DNA of 64,000 bases from Paguma larvata (taxonomy: Eukaryota; Chordata; Mammalia; Carnivora; Viverridae), in NCBI GenBank assembly GCA_030068075.1, contig CM057828.1, positions 115,495,699-115,559,698 on the forward strand, written 5' to 3'. Made by a program: the position numbers and the translations under genes. Positions 63,458 through 64,000 of this stretch are shown here, in pieces. Under the pieces are notes generated by a model that was given only the letters and a program-made list of their open reading frames with translations, was not told the origin of the DNA and searched no databases. How positions within the stretch are numbered: position 1 is the stretch's first letter; each line of letters begins with the position of its first letter.

Positions 63458-64000
63458 TTGATGCAAATGTTTTTAATCTGAAGGAATAAAAAACCCAAAC
63501 GTGGGGAGATAAAAAAATATAGTGTTATTATTTTTGTGGTACAATCATGAGAAGGAACAATTATAATTTATAACAGTTTTTCGTAACTTATTTGTGATTA
63601 TAAATCATCAAAGGACTCTCTGAAAAAAGGAATAATGAGGAGAGCCAAATTCGGCTGGCTAGAAACGGAATGGTGTAGATGCTTCCCCAGGAGAAATTCC
63701 CCACGGGGACGTTGGGAGCAAAGCCATCTTTGTGAGATCAGGGCTGCCCCTCTGAACCCCTTCCTTCTCGGGTACTTGCTGCCTGACCCTTCTGGGTCCC
63801 CAAACAGGTCTCACACAGCTGGCACGTGGGGAAAGGAGGTGAAGAGCTTAGCAAAGCTGACAGGGACAATTTCGGCAAGTGGAATTTTAGAGCAGCTTTG
63901 GGGCAGGAGACCGTGAGACAGGCTTACGGTGGCTACAAACTGGATCCACGTGCACGTTCAGGGCACGCGAATCGGGATGGCGATTCCTTTCCAAATGAAT

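Larger units (their letters stand above)
61537..64000 (-). other. KIAA1217 intron continuing past the window
   Basis: Two SINEs (63062 and 63236) and otherwise unassigned sequence. I found no upstream KIAA1217 exon before the window ends, but a very short exon could be missed. Confidence 0.5.

Overview
The window is mammalian nuclear DNA, almost certainly from a cat-family carnivore. About two dozen copies of the carnivore tRNA-derived SINE (SINEC) occur in both orientations. Their feliform body pattern (cGCCTGGGTGGCTCAGT head, then GTGCTGACAGCTCAGAGCCT) differs from dog, bear and mustelid versions. There are no bacterial features: the coding sequence is split into exons with GT..AG introns, and most short open frames are chance or repeat-derived.

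Two protein genes lie tail to tail. On the + strand (1169-17596) are the last 13 coding exons of ARHGAP21: the end of its PH domain, the whole RhoGAP domain and a long C-terminal exon. On the - strand (60778-48547) are the last seven coding exons of KIAA1217 (SKT, sickle tail homolog). This convergent order agrees with the human 10p12 neighbourhood as I know it. About 29 kb of non-coding DNA separates the likely polyadenylation sites (about 18.5 kb and 47.4 kb).

The interval between the genes holds SINEs, antisense fragments of old LINE-1 (19.6-21.0, 22.5-23.1 and 28.5-30.5 kb), MIR, L2 and hAT/MER5-like relics. It also has a complete-looking solo class I retroviral LTR with a 4-bp target duplication (33151-33776), a long polypyrimidine minisatellite (30.85-31.08 kb), a GC-box cluster near 44.1 kb and a group of CTCF-like motifs at 35.6-41.0 kb. 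Two strong motifs in that group point away from each other, a layout often seen at chromatin-domain boundaries.

The most notable points follow. (1) ARHGAP21 appears to carry a 4-base insertion near its 3' end. It stops the frame early, while a second frame just downstream still encodes what looks like the normal conserved tail. (2) The last ARHGAP21 exon is a very CpG-rich island in AT-rich surroundings. (3) There are tandem splice acceptors in both genes, and an internal strong donor in a KIAA1217 polyproline exon. (4) The divergent CTCF-like motif pair lies between the genes. (5) There is a clean nested SINE insertion and an old 300-bp-offset direct duplication in KIAA1217 introns. I found no undescribed multi-gene system. 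Comparisons with human proteins are from memory, and repeat-family names were assigned by eye.
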